Assembly: GCA_030682475.1 (NCBI GenBank)
Contig: JAUXOA010000047.1
Coordinates: 1 to 62,315 of the forward strand
DNA: 62,315 nucleotides
Direction of reading: 5' to 3'
Source of the DNA: Rhodoferax sp.
GTDB taxonomy: Bacteria > Pseudomonadota > Gammaproteobacteria > Burkholderiales > Burkholderiaceae_C
In this document: piece by piece, positions 27,721 to 36,384 of the stretch
Numbering within the stretch: position 1 is the first letter of the stretch
Layout of the letters: every line of letters begins with the position of its first letter
Position numbers and translations under genes: made by a program
Notes under the pieces: generated by a model
What the model saw: only the letters and a program-made list of their open reading frames with translations
Database searches by the model: none
Told to the model about the DNA's origin: nothing

Positions 27721-28641
27721 ATGCCACTTGGTACGCTGGACGGAACTCCTCCTTCTTTCTTCAGACAGGGCCCCTCGGCCCTGTCCAAACTGACGTTCTT
27801 CAGCGCGCTGGCATTGTTCCTGATGGTGGCCGACGCGCGCTTCGAGATCGCCCAGCCCCTGCGCGTGGCGGTGGCTACCGTGCTCTACCCGGTGCAATGG
27901 CTGGCCCTGCAACCGGTGTTGTGGGCCCAGGGCGGCAGCAAGTACTTCGAGTCGCTCAAGACCTCCCAGGCCAGCGAAGCAGCGGCTCACCGCAAACTGG
28001 AATTGCAATCCGGGCGTGCCAATCAGGTAGAGCAGCTTGCCTTGGAAAATTCGCGTCTTCGCCAGTTGCTCGGCCTGCGCGACCGGGTGACGACACCCTC
28101 TCTGACGGCGCAGGTACTGTATGACGCAGCCGATCCCTATACCCGCAAAGTGATCATCGACAAAGGCTTGCTCGCGGGCGTGCTGGCCGGCTCTCCGGTG
28201 CTGGATGAAAGCGGCGTGTTGGGCCAGGTCACAAGGGTCTACCCGATGGTCAGCGAAGTGACACTGGTCACTGACCGCGACCAGGCAATTCCGGTGCTCA
28301 ATACGCGCACCGGTGCGCGTGGCGTAGCCTTTGGCGACCCTGCCTTGCGTGCCAATGCGCTGGAACTGCGCTTCATGGCCGCCAACGCGGATGTGCAGAC
28401 CGGCGATCTGCTGACCACCAGTGGCGTGGACGGCGTCTACCCGCCGGGCTTGCCGGTGGCCCGGGTAGAGAAGGTTGAACGACGGGTGGACTCGGCCTTC
28501 GCCCGAATCATTTGTGTACCGCTGGCCATGGTCTCAGGAGTCGGGCACGTGCTGGTGCTGCAGCCGGTCAGCGCCCAGATAACACCACGTCCCGCCGTAG
28601 AAGCAGCGCCCGGGTCGGCCAGGAAAGGGGCTAGAAAATGA
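27721..28641 (+). CDS. mreC: Rod-shape-determining protein MreC
   Basis: 306 aa. A bitopic inner-membrane protein linking MreB and PBP2 in the elongasome. One transmembrane segment (about 24-42, FFSALALFLMVADARFEI), then a coiled coil (SEAAAHRKLELQ...LALENSRLRQLLGLRD), and beta-domains with VIIDKGLLAGVLAGSPVLDE and DVQTGDLLTTSGVDGVYPPG. Starts 14 nt after mreB and overlaps mreD by 4 nt (ATGA). Confidence 0.95.
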   Translation: MPLGTLDGTPPSFFRQGPSALSKLTFFSALALFLMVADARFEIAQPLRVAVATVLYPVQWLALQPVLWAQGGSKYFESLKTSQASEAAAHRKLELQSGRANQVEQLALENSRLRQLLGLRDRVTTPSLTAQVLYDAADPYTRKVIIDKGLLAGVLAGSPVLDESGVLGQVTRVYPMVSEVTLVTDRDQAIPVLNTRTGARGVAFGDPALRANALELRFMAANADVQTGDLLTTSGVDGVYPPGLPVARVEKVERRVDSAFARIICVPLAMVSGVGHVLVLQPVSAQITPRPAVEAAPGSARKGARK

Positions 28642-29168
28642 TCATGCGCCCGGGGCAGCAATTGCTGCTGCCCGCCAATCCTTTCTTCATTTGGGGCAGC
28701 CTGCTTGGGGCGCTGACCCTCAACCTGTTGCAAAACATGGGCCTATGGGGTCGCGCGGCCTGGATGCCAGACTTTTTGGCCCTGGTACTGGTGTTTTGGA
28801 GTATTCATCAACCGCGGCGCGTCGGCATTGGCCTGGCCTTTGTATTTGGACTCTTCATCGACGTCCACCAGGGGGCGATGCTGGGGCAGCATGCACTTAG
28901 CTACACGGTGCTGAGTTTTTTGGCGATTGCCATTCACCGCCGCCTGCTGTGGTTCAGTGTGCCATCCCAGGCGTTTCAGGTCTTGCCGCTGTTTGCGGCG
29001 TCCCACGCCATTGAGCTGAGCGTTCGGATGCTGGCGGGCGGCGCCTTTCCGGGATTATTGATGTTGCTGGCACCGGTCATTGAATCACTGCTGTGGCCGG
29101 TCGTCAGCGTGCTGCTGCTGATCCCGCAAAGAAGGGCGCCCGACCCCGATGCCCACCGGCCACTCTAG
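28638..29168 (+). CDS. mreD: Rod-shape-determining protein MreD
   Basis: 176 aa, five or so hydrophobic helices. MreD is the integral membrane subunit of the elongasome. LPANPFFIWGSLLGALTLNL, MPDFLALVLVFWSIHQP and GLAFVFGLFIDVHQGAMLGQ are typical. Translationally coupled to mreC through an ATGA overlap; mrdA follows after 3 nt. Confidence 0.93.
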   Translation: MIMRPGQQLLLPANPFFIWGSLLGALTLNLLQNMGLWGRAAWMPDFLALVLVFWSIHQPRRVGIGLAFVFGLFIDVHQGAMLGQHALSYTVLSFLAIAIHRRLLWFSVPSQAFQVLPLFAASHAIELSVRMLAGGAFPGLLMLLAPVIESLLWPVVSVLLLIPQRRAPDPDAHRPL

Positions 29169-29171
29169 AGC

Positions 29172-31172
29172 ATGACGGAACTTCGCAACGTTGAGGCCGA
29201 CCTGTACCGCTTTCGAGAGCGGGTGCTGGTGGCCAGCATTGTCGTTTTGGTCTGCTTTTTACTGCTGGCCGCCCGGCTGGTGTACCTTCAGATCGTGCGT
29301 CACGACGACCTGCTGGAACAGGCGGAAAACAACCGCACGGCGATTGTGCCGGTGGTGCCGAACCGGGGGCTCATCCTGGACCGCAACGGCATTGTGCTGG
29401 CCAGCAACTACTCGGCCTACACACTGGAAGTCACGCCCTCCAAGGTAGCCAACCTGGAGCAAACGATTGAAGAGTTGTCGCAGGTAATGGACATCTCAAC
29501 GCGCGACCGGCGTCGTTTCAAGAAATTGCTCGAAGAATCAAAAAACTTCGAATCGCTGCCCCTGCGCACCCGTCTGAGCGATGAAGAAGTGGCCAAATTT
29601 GCGGCGCAACGCTTTCGTTTTCCTGGCGTCGACATCAAGGCCCGGTTGTTTCGCAACTACCCGTATGGAGAGCTGGCAAGCCATGTCATCGGCTACATCG
29701 GTCGCATCAACCAGAGCGAAAAAGAGAAGATTGACGATTCCGACGAGCAGGCCAACTACCGTGGCACAGACTACATCGGCAAGCTCGGCGTGGAGCAGAG
29801 TTTTGAGGCCCAGTTGCACGGCAGCACCGGGGTCGACTCGATGGAAACCTCGGCTGGCGGACGTGCCGTGCGGCTGCTGGCCAGCAGCCCCGCCATCCCT
29901 GGCAACACCGTCAAGCTGTCGATTGACATCAAGTTGCAACATCTGATTGAGACTATGTTTGGCGAACGACGCGGCGCGCTGGTGGCTTTGGATCCGAAAA
30001 CCGGCGAGGTGCTGGCCTTTGTCAGCAAGCCCACCTTCGACCCGAATCTGTTTGTTGACGGCATCGACACCGAGAGCTGGAAAGCCCTCAATGAGTCGAT
30101 CGACAAGCCGCTGCTCAACCGCGCGCTGCGGGGCAGCTACCCGCCCGGGTCGACCTACAAGCCTTTCATGGCGATGGCCGCGCTGCAAACCGGCAAACGC
30201 TCGTCCACGACGGTCATCAACGACGCGGGTTCGTGGATGTTTGGGGGTCACCAGTTTCGCAGCCATGGTGACCGTGGGCTCGGCCCGGTTGACATGTACG
30301 CCAGCATTGTCAAGTCCAGCAACGTCTACTACTACTCACTGGCCAACGAGCTGGGTGTGGACACCATGCACGACTTCATGAAGCCGCTGGGTTTTGGCCA
30401 GATTACGGGCATCGACATCCAGGGTGAATTGCGCGGCCTGTTGCCCAGCCAGGCGTGGAAACGTGCTTACTACAAAAAGCCCGAACAACAGAGGTGGTAC
30501 GCCGGTGAAACGATTTCGCTCGGCATCGGCCAGGGCTACAACAGCTTCACCATGCTGCAACTGGCGCAGGCCACCGCCACGCTGGCCAACAATGGCGTCA
30601 AACACAAACCCCAACTCGTGATGGCCACCCAGGACGCGATGACACGGATCAAAGTGCCGGTTGTGGCGGAGCCCCCGCAGGATCTGGGCTATACGCCGGA
30701 GAACGTGGCGATCGTGCGCAAAGCCATGGTGGGCGTCACGCAGGAGGGAACGTCAGCACGCGTCTTTGCCGGCGCCGGCTATCTCTCGGGTGGTAAAACG
30801 GGTACGGCGCAGGCGGTGTCGATTGGCCAGAAGGAGCGGTACAACGCCGGCAAGATGGAGGAACACCAGCGCGATCACGCGCTCTACATCGCTTTTGCGC
30901 CGGCCGAAGATCCCAAAATTGCGGTGGCGGTGATTGTGGAGAACGCAGGTTTCGGCGCGGCCCATGCCGCCCCCATTGCGCGGCGCGTGTTCGACTATTG
31001 GCTGCTCGGCCAATACCCCAATGAACAGGACATGGCCGCCGTCAAAACCGGGCAGGCGGGAGCGCCGATTGGCAAACCGCGTTCTTTGGCGGAAGTGCCC
31101 TGGCCACCGGGCGCACTGGCTGCGGCCAGCGCGCCGGACAAAGCCGCCCGTGCCACGCCAGGCGCCCGCTAG
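29172..31172 (+). CDS. mrdA: Penicillin-binding protein 2 (elongasome transpeptidase)
   Basis: 666 aa. Class B PBP that cross-links peptidoglycan during rod elongation. One transmembrane segment near residues 18-36, then a pedestal domain (NRTAIVPVVPNRGLILDRNG) and a transpeptidase domain with catalytic Ser327 in PPGSTYKPF (SxxK), SSN in KSSNVYYY, and KTG with Lys542 in GGKTGTAQ. The C-terminal 60 residues are proline/alanine-rich. rodA, the usual partner, does not follow. The TAG stop shares the palindrome CTAG with the stop of the convergent GMC gene. Confidence 0.95.
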   Translation: MTELRNVEADLYRFRERVLVASIVVLVCFLLLAARLVYLQIVRHDDLLEQAENNRTAIVPVVPNRGLILDRNGIVLASNYSAYTLEVTPSKVANLEQTIEELSQVMDISTRDRRRFKKLLEESKNFESLPLRTRLSDEEVAKFAAQRFRFPGVDIKARLFRNYPYGELASHVIGYIGRINQSEKEKIDDSDEQANYRGTDYIGKLGVEQSFEAQLHGSTGVDSMETSAGGRAVRLLASSPAIPGNTVKLSIDIKLQHLIETMFGERRGALVALDPKTGEVLAFVSKPTFDPNLFVDGIDTESWKALNESIDKPLLNRALRGSYPPGSTYKPFMAMAALQTGKRSSTTVINDAGSWMFGGHQFRSHGDRGLGPVDMYASIVKSSNVYYYSLANELGVDTMHDFMKPLGFGQITGIDIQGELRGLLPSQAWKRAYYKKPEQQRWYAGETISLGIGQGYNSFTMLQLAQATATLANNGVKHKPQLVMATQDAMTRIKVPVVAEPPQDLGYTPENVAIVRKAMVGVTQEGTSARVFAGAGYLSGGKTGTAQAVSIGQKERYNAGKMEEHQRDHALYIAFAPAEDPKIAVAVIVENAGFGAAHAAPIARRVFDYWLLGQYPNEQDMAAVKTGQAGAPIGKPRSLAEVPWPPGALAAASAPDKAARATPGAR

Positions 31173-32818
31173 TGGGTGGCACGGGCGGCGTCCTCCACAA
31201 TCCACTGCGCCGCCTTCTCCGCAATCATCAAGGTGGGTGAGTTGGTGTTGCCGCTGGTGATCAGGGGCATGACGCCGGCATCGACCACGCGCAGGCCTGC
31301 AATCAGCCCCCCTTTGCCGCGCACCCGCAGGCGCGAATCGACCACGGCCATCGGGTCGTCCGCCGCGCCCATTTTGGTGGTGCCGACGGGGTGGAATATG
31401 GTGGTAGCGATGTCGCCGGCCAGTCGGGCCAGGTCCTGGTCGGTTTGATGCTGGATGCCGGGCTTCCACTCTTGGGGCTGGTACTTGGCCAACGCCGGTT
31501 GCGCCACGATGTTGCGCGTGATGCGCAGCGAATCGGCCGCTACTTGTGCGTCAGCCTCGGTACTCAGGTAGTTGGGCGCGATGGCGGGCGCATCTTCGAA
31601 CTTGTTGCTTTTGATCTGCACCGTGCCCCGACTGGTAGGGTTGAGGTTGCAGACGCTGGCGGTGAAAGCATTGAAACTGTGCAGTGGTTCGCCAAAGGCC
31701 TCCAGGCTGAGCGGCTGCACGTGGTACTCAATGTTGGGGTAGGGCTGGGCCGGGTCGCTGCGGGTGAAAGCGCCCAGTTGCGAGGGCGCCATGCTCATCG
31801 GGCCGCTGCGTTTAAGCGCGTACTCCAGACCAATCAGGGCTTTGCCCCAGAGTGAATTGGCCTGTGTGTTGAGCGTCTTGACACCCTGTACTTTGAACAC
31901 CGCACGAATCTGCAGATGGTCCTGCAAGTTGCCCCCCACCCCCGGCGCGTCCTCCAGCACCGCAATGCCGTGCTGCTGCAAGAGCTTTGCCGGTCCAATG
32001 CCGGAGAGCTGCAAGATCTGCGGCGAACCAATGCTGCCCGCACTCAGGATCACTTCTTCGGTGGCGCTGGCGCTGACCATTTCGTGGCCGACCCACACCT
32101 GCACGCCGGTGCAGCGCTGGCTGCCGTCTGCTTTAGTTTCAAGCAGCAGTTTGACAACCTGGGCCGAGGTCCACAACTCAAAATTGGGACGTGCGTAACA
32201 GGTGGGCCGTAAAAAGGCCTTGGCCGTGCTCCAGCGCCAACCCTCTTTCTGGTTGACTTCAAAGTAGCCCACGCCTTCGTTGTCGCCCTGGTTGAAGTCC
32301 TCGGTGGCGGGGATGCCGGCCTGCTGCGCGGCCTGTGAAAACGCATCCAGCACATCCCAGCGCAGGCGCTGTTTTTCAACCCGCCATTCGCCACCGGCGC
32401 CATGCGTGGCGCTGGCCCCTTTGTAATGGTCTTCATGCAGCTTGAAGTAGGGCAGGGCGTTGCCCCAGTTCCAAGCGTCGTCACCGGTGAGCCGGGCCCA
32501 TTGGTCGTAGTCACGGGCCTGGCCGCGCATGTAAATCATGCCGTTGATGCTGCTGCTGCCGCCCAGCGTTTTGCCGCGCGGGTAACGCAGCGAGCGGCCA
32601 TTGAGACCGGCATCCGGCTCGGTGTTGTAAAGCCAGTCGGTACGCGGGTTGCCAATGCAATACAGATAACCGACCGGGATGTGAATCCAGTGGTAGTCAT
32701 CCTTGCGACCCGCTTCAATTAGCAGCACGCGCTTGGTGGCATCCGCCGAGAGCCGGTTCGCCAGCAGGCAACCGGCGGTGCCGGCACCGATGATGATGTA
32801 GTCGAAGGGGGCGCCCAT
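31169..32818 (-). CDS. GMC-family FAD oxidoreductase (choline/alcohol dehydrogenase type)
   Basis: 549 aa. GMC enzymes oxidise alcohols to aldehydes with FAD. The dinucleotide fold is YIIIGAGTAGCLLANRLS at the N-terminus, the first GMC signature includes GGSSSINGMIYMRGQ, the second lies around SAGSIGSPQILQLSGIGP, and the C-terminal active site region is HPVGTTKMGA...DAGVMPLITSGNTNSP. ATG 32818 is chosen because it starts the FAD fold; an open frame to 32893 overlaps the upstream gene. It follows the enoyl-CoA hydratase by 13 nt, suggesting an operon. The substrate is unknown; betA is possible but no betaine genes are nearby. Confidence 0.9.
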   Translation of the reverse strand: MGAPFDYIIIGAGTAGCLLANRLSADATKRVLLIEAGRKDDYHWIHIPVGYLYCIGNPRTDWLYNTEPDAGLNGRSLRYPRGKTLGGSSSINGMIYMRGQARDYDQWARLTGDDAWNWGNALPYFKLHEDHYKGASATHGAGGEWRVEKQRLRWDVLDAFSQAAQQAGIPATEDFNQGDNEGVGYFEVNQKEGWRWSTAKAFLRPTCYARPNFELWTSAQVVKLLLETKADGSQRCTGVQVWVGHEMVSASATEEVILSAGSIGSPQILQLSGIGPAKLLQQHGIAVLEDAPGVGGNLQDHLQIRAVFKVQGVKTLNTQANSLWGKALIGLEYALKRSGPMSMAPSQLGAFTRSDPAQPYPNIEYHVQPLSLEAFGEPLHSFNAFTASVCNLNPTSRGTVQIKSNKFEDAPAIAPNYLSTEADAQVAADSLRITRNIVAQPALAKYQPQEWKPGIQHQTDQDLARLAGDIATTIFHPVGTTKMGAADDPMAVVDSRLRVRGKGGLIAGLRVVDAGVMPLITSGNTNSPTLMIAEKAAQWIVEDAARATH

Positions 32819-32831
32819 GGAGATTTTGAGT

Positions 32832-33620
32832 TCAGTGCCCGACCCAGTTCGGCTTGCGCTTTTCCTGAAACGCCTTTTGCCCCTCTTTGGCATCGTCGGT
32901 CAAGGTAAACAGGGCAATCTGGCTCTCGGTGAACGAGATCGATTCTTCAAACGCCATGGTTTCCACTTTCTTGAGCGTGTACAGACCGCGGCGGATGGCA
33001 GCGGGCGATTTGTCCAGTAGACGCTCCAGCAGCCACTGCAGTCTGGCGTCCACATCGTCGTCCACGTAATTCACCAGCCCCACCTCCAGCGCCTGCGCTG
33101 AAGTAATGGGCTCACCCGTCAGACACATCTCATTGAGCGTGCGACGCGGGATCAGATGCTGCAACACGCTCAGCACCTGGGCCGGGAAAACGCCCACTTT
33201 GACTTCGGACAGACCAAACACCGCGTGGCGGGCTGCCACCGCCATGTCGCACATAGCCAGCAGGCCCATGCCGCCGGCCATACAGGCGCCGTTGACGCGG
33301 GCAATCAAGGGCACATAACTGGCACGCGCGGCGCGCAGCAGTTGCGCCAGATGGCCATGGGGTTCAGAATAGTCGGTGGTAAAGGCTTGGGCCGACTGCA
33401 AATCGACGCCAGCGCAAAAAGCCTTGACGCCGGCGCCAGTGATGACGATGGCGCGGATGTCGCGCTGGCCTTGTGCCGAGGCAATAGCCTGCGTCATGCC
33501 GGCTAGCACGCCGTGGCTCATGGCATTGCGCCGCTCTTCGCGGGTGATGGTCAGCCAAAGAACCGGGCCGCGTTGTTCCACGCTCAACTCTGGGGTGGAT
33601 GAAAAAATGGGATTGTTCAC
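32832..33620 (-). CDS. Enoyl-CoA hydratase/isomerase family protein
   Basis: 262 aa. Crotonase fold. The oxyanion-hole regions are AGVKAFCAGVDLQS and NGACMAGGMGLLAMCDMAVA, and the catalytic Glu is in FGLSEVKVGVFPAQ, where the second Glu usual in true hydratases is not obvious. Start is GTG 33620 with AGGAGA upstream. The start overlaps (GTGA) the stop of a truncated Bro-N gene. Fatty-acid or branched-chain catabolism is likely, together with the downstream GMC oxidoreductase. Confidence 0.9.
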   Translation of the reverse strand: MNNPIFSSTPELSVEQRGPVLWLTITREERRNAMSHGVLAGMTQAIASAQGQRDIRAIVITGAGVKAFCAGVDLQSAQAFTTDYSEPHGHLAQLLRAARASYVPLIARVNGACMAGGMGLLAMCDMAVAARHAVFGLSEVKVGVFPAQVLSVLQHLIPRRTLNEMCLTGEPITSAQALEVGLVNYVDDDVDARLQWLLERLLDKSPAAIRRGLYTLKKVETMAFEESISFTESQIALFTLTDDAKEGQKAFQEKRKPNWVGH

Positions 33621-33904
33621 GATGTCTCCTGTTGGGTGTCGCGCTTCTCGGCGGTGGCTGCGTCGGTGTCGCGCTGCTTGCCGTCCGGGGCAGTTAATTT
33701 CAACCTTACGATTTTCTCGTAAGGTTGCTCAGAGCCTGCTTCCTGCGCCAATTTGCGCTTGAGATCAAACCGGTACCGATTGGCATAGGTGCTTTCAGTC
33801 AGCACCTGCACCACGTCGATCACCGAAAACCACCCTGTTTCAGTGTCTTCGTCGTACACGCGGCGAATGGACTGGCCATCGAACTCAGCAGGCAAGATTT
33901 TCAT
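33617..33904 (-). CDS. Truncated Bro-N/DinD-like antirepressor domain protein
   Basis: 95 aa. The sequence ILPAEFDGQSIRRVYDED, TGWFSVIDVVQVLTES and IVRLKLTAPDGKQRDTDAA resembles the N-terminal Bro-N domain of phage antirepressors and DinD-like proteins. Normally the conserved DTETLLRLIQSIPSPKAE region follows; here it breaks off after TDAATAE and ends with KRDTQQETS, read from the ribosome-binding region of the enoyl-CoA hydratase gene. The stop overlaps the GTG of that gene. This looks like a phage-derived gene cut by recombination. Whether it is expressed is unknown. Confidence 0.65.
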   Translation of the reverse strand: MKILPAEFDGQSIRRVYDEDTETGWFSVIDVVQVLTESTYANRYRFDLKRKLAQEAGSEQPYEKIVRLKLTAPDGKQRDTDAATAEKRDTQQETS

Positions 33905-33950
33905 TTTTGGTGTCTTTCAAGCCGTGCTGTTTCAACCTGCTCCAGATGGA

Positions 33951-34289
33951 TCAGGTGCTCGCCAGATCACGCAAAGCTTGCGGATTGCGCTGCGCCAGCG
34001 TGATCAGTGTGCGCGCCGCGCCCGAGGGTTGCTTGCGCCCCTGCTCCCAGCCCTGCAAAGTACGCACCGACACGCCTAGCAATTGAGCAAACTGGGCTTG
34101 CGACAACTTCGAGTTTTGCCGCGCGGCGATCACCGGCGAATGCACCACCGTACCTTCACCCCGCTTCATTTGGCGCGCCGATTCCACAAGCTCGGCCTCA
34201 AGGTCTCGGCTGGCCTCCCACGCAGCCAGTTGCGCATCAGTCATCGGCTTTTTTGATGTGGTCTTTAAAGACTTATTTAACGGCATCAC
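33951..34289 (-). CDS. higA: HigA/NadS-type XRE antitoxin
   Basis: 112 aa. The helix-turn-helix is SPVIAARQNSKLSQAQFAQL then LGVSVRTLQGWEQGRKQPSG (about residues 51-90). Antitoxins of this type bind the RelE-like toxin and the operon promoter. It overlaps the toxin gene upstream by 17 nt; toxin-first order is characteristic of higBA. The N-terminal 30 residues are basic and lack resemblance. Confidence 0.85.
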   Translation of the reverse strand: MMPLNKSLKTTSKKPMTDAQLAAWEASRDLEAELVESARQMKRGEGTVVHSPVIAARQNSKLSQAQFAQLLGVSVRTLQGWEQGRKQPSGAARTLITLAQRNPQALRDLAST

Positions 34290-34581
34290 GCAACTCCTTC
34301 AAAGTGCTGGCCTTGAGCGAATCCAGCTTGCTCTTGGCATACATAAACAACAACACCAGCTCACCCAGATCGTTGCGGACAAAATAAATCACCCGCACGC
34401 CGCCCGATTTGCCAGTGCCGGCACGGCTCCAGCGCACCTTGCGCACACCGCCAGAACCGGGCACCACATCGCCTTCATCAGGATGCTCGGCCATGAAAGC
34501 CGCAAAGGTGCCACGCTCGTCCTCGCTCCAATAGGCAGGCCACAGCTTGCTGAAAAGCGGCGTTTCGATGACGGTCAGCAT
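34273..34581 (-). CDS. higB: RelE/HigB-type toxin (PF06296-like)
   Basis: 102 aa. Resembles the RelE toxins with SGGVRKVRWSRAGTGKSGGVRVIYF in the core (cited in two parts: GSGGVRKVRW and GKSGGVRVIYF) and VLLFMYAKSKLDSL near the end; such toxins cleave mRNA on the ribosome. The basic patch and aromatic residue used by the family are present. Start ATG 34581. Pairs with the XRE antitoxin by overlap. Confidence 0.85.
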   Translation of the reverse strand: MLTVIETPLFSKLWPAYWSEDERGTFAAFMAEHPDEGDVVPGSGGVRKVRWSRAGTGKSGGVRVIYFVRNDLGELVLLFMYAKSKLDSLKASTLKELRDAVK

Positions 34582-34627
34582 GGCGGGATTGTACTCCTTG
34601 GGCGTAGTTTTAGATGTTTACCGCGCC

Positions 34628-34732
34628 TTACGCTTTGCGCGGTGCCTTCAAGGCTTTCTTTGCAGCCGGATGCGGATCCGGTTGATTCAGTGGCGCGGCT
34701 GTGTTGCCAATCACATCATTCGGACTTTTCAT
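34628..34732 (-). CDS. Possible 34-aa small protein overlapping the end of the ImmA/IrrE antitoxin gene
   Basis: ATG at 34732 lies inside the last codons of the upstream HTH/ImmA gene in another frame. The frame reads MKSPNDVIGNTAAPLNQPDP and ends with the basic KKALKAPRKA. It could be a coupled micropeptide, but no ribosome site or homology supports it, and chance is a real alternative. Confidence 0.25.
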   Translation of the reverse strand: MKSPNDVIGNTAAPLNQPDPHPAAKKALKAPRKA

Positions 34733-35852
34733 GTCCCCAGACATATTTCACCTTCAACTCATTGAGCTGCGCCCACGGTAGATGCTTGTCAAATTGCAGA
34801 CGCCCTACAACAATGCCAGGTGCCACGCCTTGGGCTTGTGCAAATGCGCGTACGGCTGGTGCACCAAGCCGCTCATGCGTCACAAAATTCTTGTACGCTT
34901 GCTGCGGCAACAAAAAGTCTCGCGCAAAGGCATCGGCCTCGGCTTCTTCCTCCGGATTTAATCCATCCTCACCAAGAGTGTCGAGAAAGGTAAGGGACTT
35001 GCCATGCTTTAGCAAATGTCCCGCCTCGTGAAAAAAAGTAAACCAAAGTTTGTCATCCGATTTGCCTCGAACACTCAGAATAATCAAGGCTTTGTTGGTA
35101 CCAAGCCATTTGGTAGCACCACTCACCGGGCACCCTGTAGGCGCCGGGGCAAGCACCACCGCGACACCCGCTTGTGCACACAAGCGCTGCAACTCTGGCA
35201 AAAACTTCTTGGGTTCGCGTTCGCGCGTCAGCGCACGCACTTGCGCCAGTACTGATTCAAACTTTGTCTTGTCATAGTCTTCGCAACGCCGATTGGCCGC
35301 GAGGCGTTCGCCTTGCCGCAACCAGGTTGCCACCGCGGCTGGCGCACGGGTCAACCTGGGTGACGCGCGATACGCAGCAACGGGCTGCTGGTACTGCAAA
35401 CGCCAGGCAGCAACACCGGAAACCGCGAAATAGCGCAGGCACTCGTGCACCTGCAAAGCCTTGTCTTGCACCCTGGCAACCCAGCCGAACTTCACCATTT
35501 CAGCCAGCGGAAGCTCCTTGAGCCAGCCTACATCTGCCGCCAGCGCGGCCACATCTGCCTTGCGCGCCAGTTGCTCACGGTATTGCGCCTCCAGGCCGAG
35601 CCAGAAGCGGGCCGTACTGCCAAGTACCTTTTCCAGCTTGATAGCCGTGTCCTGGGTGATGGGTGCGTCACCCTTGAGCAAAAGGTTGATGTGTTTGGTC
35701 GTAAAGCCCGTGCGTTGCGCCAGTTCTACCTGCGTCCAACCGCGCTCCCCCAGCAAATCAGCAATGGTGTCGCCCGGCGTGGCAATCCAGTCGGGCGCGA
35801 AGTCAGCCAGCGAGCCAAAGCTGGTCGCCGCCCGTTTTGTTTGGCTAGTCAT
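34716..35852 (-). CDS. HigA-ImmA/IrrE fusion antitoxin (XRE HTH plus zinc-peptidase domain)
   Basis: 378 aa. Residues 25-85 are an XRE domain of HigA type (PGDTIADLLGERGWTQVELA, GFTTKHINLLLKGDAPIT). The C-terminal half is an ImmA/IrrE (COG2856) peptidase with the zinc motif FFHEAGHLLKHG and a third acidic ligand in EEEAEADAFARDFLLP. It overlaps the HigB-like toxin gene by 8 nt. The metallopeptidase may self-cleave or cleave a partner on stress, by analogy with ImmA acting on phage repressors; that is inference. The zinc residues are intact. Confidence 0.88.
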   Translation of the reverse strand: MTSQTKRAATSFGSLADFAPDWIATPGDTIADLLGERGWTQVELAQRTGFTTKHINLLLKGDAPITQDTAIKLEKVLGSTARFWLGLEAQYREQLARKADVAALAADVGWLKELPLAEMVKFGWVARVQDKALQVHECLRYFAVSGVAAWRLQYQQPVAAYRASPRLTRAPAAVATWLRQGERLAANRRCEDYDKTKFESVLAQVRALTREREPKKFLPELQRLCAQAGVAVVLAPAPTGCPVSGATKWLGTNKALIILSVRGKSDDKLWFTFFHEAGHLLKHGKSLTFLDTLGEDGLNPEEEAEADAFARDFLLPQQAYKNFVTHERLGAPAVRAFAQAQGVAPGIVVGRLQFDKHLPWAQLNELKVKYVWGHEKSE

Positions 35853-36174
35853 GGTAGTCCCCTAATTCAACAATGGTTACGTCGGTCACCTGGACCCAAT
35901 CGATGGATCCGTCAGTCTTGGCAGGCGGTGGCTGTTTGGTGGATCTGAACACCAGCCGGTCGCCGCTATGCAAATCCACAGCAAACCCGCCGCGCTTGTC
36001 GCCCACCAATGGGTGCGGGCGACCCGCCACCAGCTCGGTGACGTTTTCTGCATTGAAAAGTTCAGTCAACCTGAGCTGTAGTTTTTTGCCTGACAGTGCA
36101 CCTAATTTCCGAATAGCCAACTTGGATTGCTTGCACAGCGCTTCAACGTCAGTGTTGACGAAGGAAATTTTCAT
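35845..36174 (-). CDS. HigB-type RelE-superfamily toxin
   Basis: 109 aa. Killer-protein fold: ALCKQSKLAIRKLGALSGKK, LRLTELFNAENVTEL and GDKRGGFAVDLHSGDRLVFR. The C-terminal DWVQVTDVTIVELGDYH is the usual beta-strand end. First gene of the module, preceded by a palindrome that may be its operator. The antitoxin gene follows with an 8-nt overlap. Confidence 0.85.
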   Translation of the reverse strand: MKISFVNTDVEALCKQSKLAIRKLGALSGKKLQLRLTELFNAENVTELVAGRPHPLVGDKRGGFAVDLHSGDRLVFRSTKQPPPAKTDGSIDWVQVTDVTIVELGDYHD

Positions 36175-36184
36175 GGAGAAAATA

Positions 36185-36201
36185 AGTATACCAAACTGGT
36201 A
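36185..36201 (-). promoter_or_regulatory. Candidate operator and -10 of the higB/ImmA-antitoxin operon
   Basis: TACCAAACTGGTA at 36189-36201 is a perfect palindrome (5-bp arms, 3-bp centre) 15 nt upstream of the toxin start. On the minus strand TATACT (36190-36185) could be the -10 that it overlaps. I find no good -35, so only autorepression is suggested. Confidence 0.45.
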
Positions 36202-36384
36202 AATGAAATTAATTTACCTGGGTCCTATTTTTTGGAAAATTTGCCTTGGCCGCACGCGAGTGACGTTTACAGGTCATCTGCGACCGTCCGCTTTTGAAAA
36301 TATTGGCGGGCTGAGATCGACCAGTTGCAGTCATTGACGAGTGACCGGTTTTCGGATCAAGCCTCACTTCAAGTCAATAGGCGG

